The notes below the pieces were generated by a model, which worked only from the letters and a program-made list of their open reading frames with translations, was not told where the DNA came from and did no database searches. This document shows positions 59,527-64,000 of a DNA stretch of 64,000 bases, piece after piece. The stretch's first letter is position 1. Each line of letters begins with the position of its first letter. This stretch comes from Paulownia fortunei (taxonomy: Eukaryota > Streptophyta > Magnoliopsida > Lamiales > Paulowniaceae), in contig CM033107.1 of assembly GCA_019321725.1 (NCBI GenBank), positions 26,899,445 to 26,963,444 of the forward strand, given 5' to 3'. The position numbers and the translations under genes were made by a program.

Positions 59527-61557
59527 TCATCTACCAGAGTCAAAAGAACTAGAAGATATTGCCCCCGCAGAACAAAATTGGTACGATGTTGTTGTAGCAA
59601 CAACGCTATCAGTCAATCCTAATGCCAAGAATCTTGAAGTAATTTCATCAACTCTCCTTGAACCAGCTGAGCTTAATTTATCAAACAGTGGCAGCAGTTC
59701 ATCTTCATTCAGATATTTCATCACCTGTCTCATAGTTGGCCTGTTTTCTGGCTTTGGGTGTGAACACAGAAGGCCTAGTCCCAATACTAATTCCATCTCT
59801 TCAATTACATACATGGAATCCAGTTTAGCATCGACTGCATCAAAAATGTTTCCCGTTTGCATACACTCCGCCACCCAATCCACCAATATTACGTTGCGGT
59901 CAGCCTCATAAACAACAGGTGCCCTCCCACAGGCCACCTCAAGAAGCAGAATCCCATAAGCAAAGACATCAGTGCTTGTTGAGGCCTTTCCTGTTCGGGT
60001 CAATTCTGGTGCAATGTAACCTATCGTGCCCACAACGTTCGTCGTGTGTGAGTTTTTGCCGTGGTCGTACAATCTGGCAAGCCCGAAATCTCCTAGCTTT
60101 GCATTCATGTCATGGTCTATCAAGACGTTGCTCGACTTCACGTCACGATGTATCACAACTTGCTCCCACTCCTCGTGTAAGTACAATAGCCCAGATGCAA
60201 CCCCTTTGATTATGTTGAATCTCTGCTCCCAAGTCAATAGAATGCCATTCTTGGAACTGTAGAGTAAAGAATCAAGACTTCCATTTGAGACATAGTCATA
60301 GACTAGGAGAAGACCATTTCTATGTTTACACCATCCCTGAAGATTCACCAAGTTTTTGTGCCTTAATCTTCCCAGGCTCTCAATTTCTGCTGCGAATTCC
60401 CTCATCCCTTGCAATGGATTGTTGGACATGATCTTTTTTACTGCAACATCAGCCCCAGTGGATGGTAAAACACCCTTGTAAACAGCTCCAAATCCTCCAA
60501 CTCCAATTTTCTCACTTTCTTTAAATCCCTTGGTTGCCTTGTAAAGATCCTTGTACCGGAATCTGTGAGGGCAATCCAACTCCCAGTCCTCCAGTACCTC
60601 AAACTTCATCACTTTCCGATAAAAAAGTGTACTTGCCAGTGCCCCTAACAAGATGAAGAGCACAACAGAAAATGTGGCAATAAGTGCTTTTTTCACCTTA
60701 TCATTGGAGGAAGATAATTTCTCGACTGGCACAACAGGAAGCTGAGATAGATCAAGTGGATCAGCTGTCCCATTAAGCCGAAAACTCCATCCCAGGATGT
60801 AATGAGAGCTAGATATTTGCCCCGTGGCTGCAGAGAATCCAGCATACATGTTTTCCTTCAGAATAGGTGACAAATCAATAACCTCAGACATCAAAGGTCT
60901 AACTGGCTTAGGAACTCGTAAAGGAGAAACTGTTACGTTCACAACTTTATTCAGTCCATCATAGTCAATCCATGCCTGGATTGGCCCATAATTCTCCAAA
61001 CGAAATTCCTCGTTCTTGCCTAGAGTCCCCTCAATGTAATACGCTGCCGGTACAGAAGCCGTGGAATTCATTCCGTTGAGGTTGATTCCAATATGATTCC
61101 CATCTGTGTCTGATTTCTCTTTGTATCCATTCACCGTGTCGAATTCCACCATGAAAATATGGTTTGAAGGTTTCCCATCATTGGATGGGTTGAAGATTCC
61201 CAAGAGGTGCCCGTCGGCTGCATCAGGGAATCTTGTTGAGGGAGATAAAGTAAAGGCTAGGCCATAACCTCCACGGTTTAATCTGGAAGGTACTATTTGG
61301 AAGACAAAATATGTGCTGAATGAAGAGGCATTGGGGCTGTTATTGAACATGGGAATTGGAGTGGGATAAAATGCATGGCCTGTAACGTTACGTGATTTGT
61401 CAGTAAGCCTTAGTGCTCCGCTTGGTTTGATTACAGTAGCTCCAACTTGATCAAGATTTGAGTCATTGAATCCATTGTACTCAAACTCAAGGGATTGAGA
61501 TAACAAGAAAAGGCTGCAGAAAAGGAGTATTTGAATCAAGGAATTGGAATCAGCCAT
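59527..61557 (-). CDS. L-type lectin-domain receptor kinase (LecRK, probably clade V/VI)
   Basis: An intronless 676-residue receptor kinase. A signal peptide covers 1-22. The legume-lectin domain (about 23-262) starts LEFEYNGFNDSNLDQVGATV, with the metal-site stretch IFMVEFDTVNGYKEKSDTDG and HIGINLN. A membrane helix lies at about 291-311. The Ser/Thr kinase (about 340-620) has the glycine loop GVGGFGAVYKG, VAVKK lysine, HRDVKSSN, DFGLARL, GTIGYIAPEL and GRAPVVYEADRNVILVDWV. All catalytic residues are present and the HRD arginine makes it an RD kinase. Such kinases act at the plasma membrane in immunity and wall-to-membrane sensing. The tail is Ser-rich (SSSSFDSGR). The start is the first ATG and gives a clean signal peptide. 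Clade assignment by eye is uncertain. Confidence 0.95.
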   Translation of the reverse strand: MADSNSLIQILLFCSLFLLSQSLEFEYNGFNDSNLDQVGATVIKPSGALRLTDKSRNVTGHAFYPTPIPMFNNSPNASSFSTYFVFQIVPSRLNRGGYGLAFTLSPSTRFPDAADGHLLGIFNPSNDGKPSNHIFMVEFDTVNGYKEKSDTDGNHIGINLNGMNSTASVPAAYYIEGTLGKNEEFRLENYGPIQAWIDYDGLNKVVNVTVSPLRVPKPVRPLMSEVIDLSPILKENMYAGFSAATGQISSSHYILGWSFRLNGTADPLDLSQLPVVPVEKLSSSNDKVKKALIATFSVVLFILLGALASTLFYRKVMKFEVLEDWELDCPHRFRYKDLYKATKGFKESEKIGVGGFGAVYKGVLPSTGADVAVKKIMSNNPLQGMREFAAEIESLGRLRHKNLVNLQGWCKHRNGLLLVYDYVSNGSLDSLLYSSKNGILLTWEQRFNIIKGVASGLLYLHEEWEQVVIHRDVKSSNVLIDHDMNAKLGDFGLARLYDHGKNSHTTNVVGTIGYIAPELTRTGKASTSTDVFAYGILLLEVACGRAPVVYEADRNVILVDWVAECMQTGNIFDAVDAKLDSMYVIEEMELVLGLGLLCSHPKPENRPTMRQVMKYLNEDELLPLFDKLSSAGSRRVDEITSRFLALGLTDSVVATTTSYQFCSAGAISSSSFDSGR

Positions 61558-62929
61558 TTGGATAGTAGGAAAGTGTAGCTGGGAAACTGCAAAAATTCAG
61601 CCACAGATTCAAATTATCAACATATAAAGAATTGGCATTGGACACTTAAAATTTTTGGGGAGTTATTGATATGGACTTAAGAGAGAGAGGTAGAGAGTGG
61701 AAAGCTGAAGTTCTTGACCAGTAGAAAAGAAGGGATAAAATCCAAGAGTTGAACGTCAACGCGTATGAACGTTTGCAGTGGCATTAAACTTGGGGCAACG
61801 AAATTTTGGAACTACTCATTAACAATGGGAGAGTTGCATCACAGTCGTTTGTGCCCACATCCGAATGGGATGGGTCCATAGAAAAAACTTATGCAATTTT
61901 GGGGTAAAGTTTGAATAGTTTGGGATTCTAGAATTATAATTATACGTGTGAGTTATAATTATACACGTGAGTTAAGCGTAAAATTATACGTGTGGTAAAT
62001 TAATTTAAATGATTTGTCTTCATTTATATTAAAAATATAAAGTAATTGAGATACACCTTGAAATTATTATATTGCAGTGAGTATTTTTATTGCTTTTCAT
62101 TCATATATATATATATATATATACGCGTTTGTGAATATATGATAAAATTATCCAATGTAAATCTACTGAATTATTTCATTTTGGATATATAATTGAGATA
62201 ATTTTGTCCCAAGTTATTATCCTTTCTCAAAAGTAATCATAGCTTATTGTGATTAATTATGCGATTAGTTGGCTATTCATAGCCCTTGTTACCTACATTC
62301 TGGCTAGATTTTTTAATATTAGTAAGCTCGTGATAATTTGACCATGAAATTCATAATTAAGGATGATTATAACCGCCATTTTCCAGCTAATTATTTAATT
62401 CCTTAAATATATTGAGTGACTCGTCAACAACTTTTAGAACAATTCCTTTTACTTGTGGAGTAGGTCAACGGTTAGATATTTCTCTCTTATTAGCTTCATT
62501 GAAATCCACACAATATTTTTTAAATTTATTTCTTTTTCTTGTAGAAATTATTGTGGCCAGGGTTTTTCTTCTGGTCAGACGCGTGGGGAAGAGTTTCCGT
62601 TGAAGAGGTTTCCCCGCGGTTTTCATTGTTATGTTTCCAAAGTCTACTACTGTATCCACCGATCTGACCCGGCCCGATTCAGTCCGGCTCGATGAGCCAA
62701 GTCAATTATTACAATAAGTTTTAGTATTGATATGAGTTTAGAAGAGAATGTAATAATTATTTACTATGCTTAGTATTTTTGAATGGTAACATGCTCTAAT
62801 ATTGAACCATTGTTATTTCTTTCAATATGAAAAAATATTTATCCCGTATTAAAAAAAAAAAAGACCAATAAAATGATGATCAATCACGATTAATAAACTT
62901 AGAAACTTGTACCAATAATACATCTAATA
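61558..62929. other. LecRK promoter and AT-rich flank
   Basis: It holds the upstream region of the LecRK gene, with one W-box TTGACC (61714-61719) about 160 bases from the ATG, a (TA)10 tract at 62104-62123 and a less AT-rich patch at 62550-62700 (ACCCGGCCCGA words). No exon is supported. Confidence 0.45.
61714..61719 (+). promoter_or_regulatory. W-box upstream of LecRK
   Basis: TTGACC is the WRKY-factor W-box (TTGAC[C/T]). Its location 157-162 bases upstream of a defence-type receptor kinase ATG is plausible for pathogen induction, but a six-base match may be chance. Confidence 0.3.
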
Positions 62930-63417
62930 AAAATAATGATATTAAATATTAATCAATCATATTTAAGGTATTTAGAGTCCTACACCAATAACCAAAAAAT
63001 ATTTTTAAATGACATATGACTATTTAAAATGCTAAATATTGTAAAATAAAGCTCATTTTATCTGTTCCAAAACATAATTTTTTTTAATTATTTCTTTAAG
63101 TTGAAGTGCATTAATATAATTTCTAAATTTTATGTTAGTACAGAGAAAATTAGAGTATTAAGTAAATTTACATGCTAACTCTAATCAATATAATTTTTTT
63201 CTATACTAACATAAAGTTTATAAATTATATTAATGCACTTCAAGTTAAAGAAATAATTAAAAAGTTTATCCTTTAGGACAAATAAATTGAATATAATTTT
63301 ACTTTATTTAACCTTGTAATAGTCATATGTAACATAGAAATAATTGTTATTAGAGATTGTGTTGGCCGGAGGACTCTAAATACCTTAAATAAAATTGTTA
63401 TCATTAATCATTATTTT
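62930..63417. mobile_element. Long foldback (inverted-repeat) element
   Basis: The two halves are inverted copies about a centre near 63173. The outer block at 62961-62980 is a perfect 20-base complement of 63371-63390. The inner 42-base block at 63081-63122 is complementary to 63222-63263 with one mismatch. The ends AAAATAATGAT/ATCATTAATCATTATTTT also pair loosely. The element has no coding capacity. This is the structure of a foldback or long-TIR MITE. Confidence 0.75.
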
Positions 63418-64000
63418 CTGACAGTTGTTTTCATTAAATCTATAATAAACACTTATAGAATTCACACATTTATACTCTGATAGATATAGATTTATTAAGA
63501 AACTTTAGAGTCCACAGTCATGAGGAGTACAATTAGAATGTTGCATCCTGATCTCATACCACTTTGATTGATGGGCATAAATCAATTCAATAATCAATAA
63601 TCAATAATCAATAATTAGATTTTTTTTATTACTTAAGTCATAATCAAGATATAGTCAAATAAGTATTTTTAAAAAATATAGATTATTGACAAATAGAATT
63701 TACTCTGTAATCTACCGAATACATGCTTGACACATAGTACTGTATTTAAAGATTTTGATTTAATTCTATCAGCCACAACACACAATTCCAACTAATTTTT
63801 GTATTGAGCTAATTTTATATAATATTTTGAAATAGAATGATCTTAGTCTACTAGAAGGAAAACCCAAAATAAAAAAATAAAATAAAATAAAGCCTCCCGT
63901 TACAAGGTCACGTCCTGGACCACATAAGAATTGTCGCGAAATTTGGAATTTATTGTTGATAGTTGATAGTTAGGTGTTTTTATGTGAGTGAGATTATATA
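63418..64000. other. AT-rich tail of the window
   Basis: Low-complexity AT-rich DNA, including short TCAATAATCAATAATCAATAA repetition near 63587-63612. No gene is seen. Confidence 0.5.

Noticed and set aside
1..64000. CRISPR arrays, bacterial operons, prophage or organelle inserts
   Set aside because: No regularly spaced repeats with unique spacers, no Shine-Dalgarno-led gene strings, and no chloroplast or mitochondrial genes were recognised.

Overview
The window is plant nuclear DNA from a dicot. Several genes are split by GT-AG introns, the intergenic DNA is AT-rich and full of decayed transposons, and the proteins are plant-specific or plant-type: an LRR receptor-like protein, an ATL RING-H2 protein, an AMT2/3-type ammonium transporter, ETO1, a GARP factor, a DUF688 protein and an L-type lectin receptor kinase. 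There are also two nuclear tRNA-Ile genes. The protein flavour suggests an asterid, possibly Lamiales, but that is an inference I cannot test here.

Layout. 1-5.9 kb is gene-free AT-rich DNA. A long intronless Ve/RLP-type receptor-like protein (+) lies at 5.95-9.35 kb. An ATL-type RING-H2 ligase (-) is at 10.4-10.9 kb, a tRNA-Ile (-) at 12.5 kb and a LAX1/ROX-like bHLH gene (-) at 12.9-13.4 kb. At 16.55-17.74 kb is an internally deleted Ty1/copia element with both LTRs. At 18.9-19.6 kb is a possible broken two-exon gene carrying a hAT-like MITE in its intron. A four-exon BAG4-like co-chaperone gene (+, 20.5-23.1 kb) faces a five-exon AMT2/3-type ammonium transporter (-, 24.0-26.55 kb). After a repeat-rich gap come a small single-pass membrane ORF (+, 31.2 kb), a tRNA-Ile(AAT) (+, 32.2 kb) and a five-exon GARP/MYB-like repressor (-, 34.1-35.7 kb). 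The stretch 35.7-45.2 kb is gene-poor and holds an RNase H-like retroelement fragment, degenerate tandem repeats and a possible SINE. Then follow ETO1 (+, four coding exons, 45.25-50.4 kb), a DUF688 gene (+, 51.4-52.1 kb), importin beta-1 (+, 54.4-57.1 kb) and an intronless L-type lectin receptor kinase (-, 59.5-61.6 kb). A long foldback element sits near 63.2 kb.

The genes do not form a pathway or operon. They are independent transcription units with separate roles: surface immunity (RLP, LecRK), ubiquitin-linked regulation (ATL, ETO1), nuclear import (importin beta), chaperone control (BAG), ammonium transport, and development (bHLH, GARP). I found no convincing new multi-gene system. The most unusual items are the candidate broken gene at 18.9-19.6 kb, the Cys/His-rich tail of the RLP, the proline-repeat expansion in the BAG protein, and several well-delimited transposon relics. 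Exon coordinates were worked out by hand from splice sites, reading phase and remembered family conservation. All spliced models close in frame and end in a stop codon.
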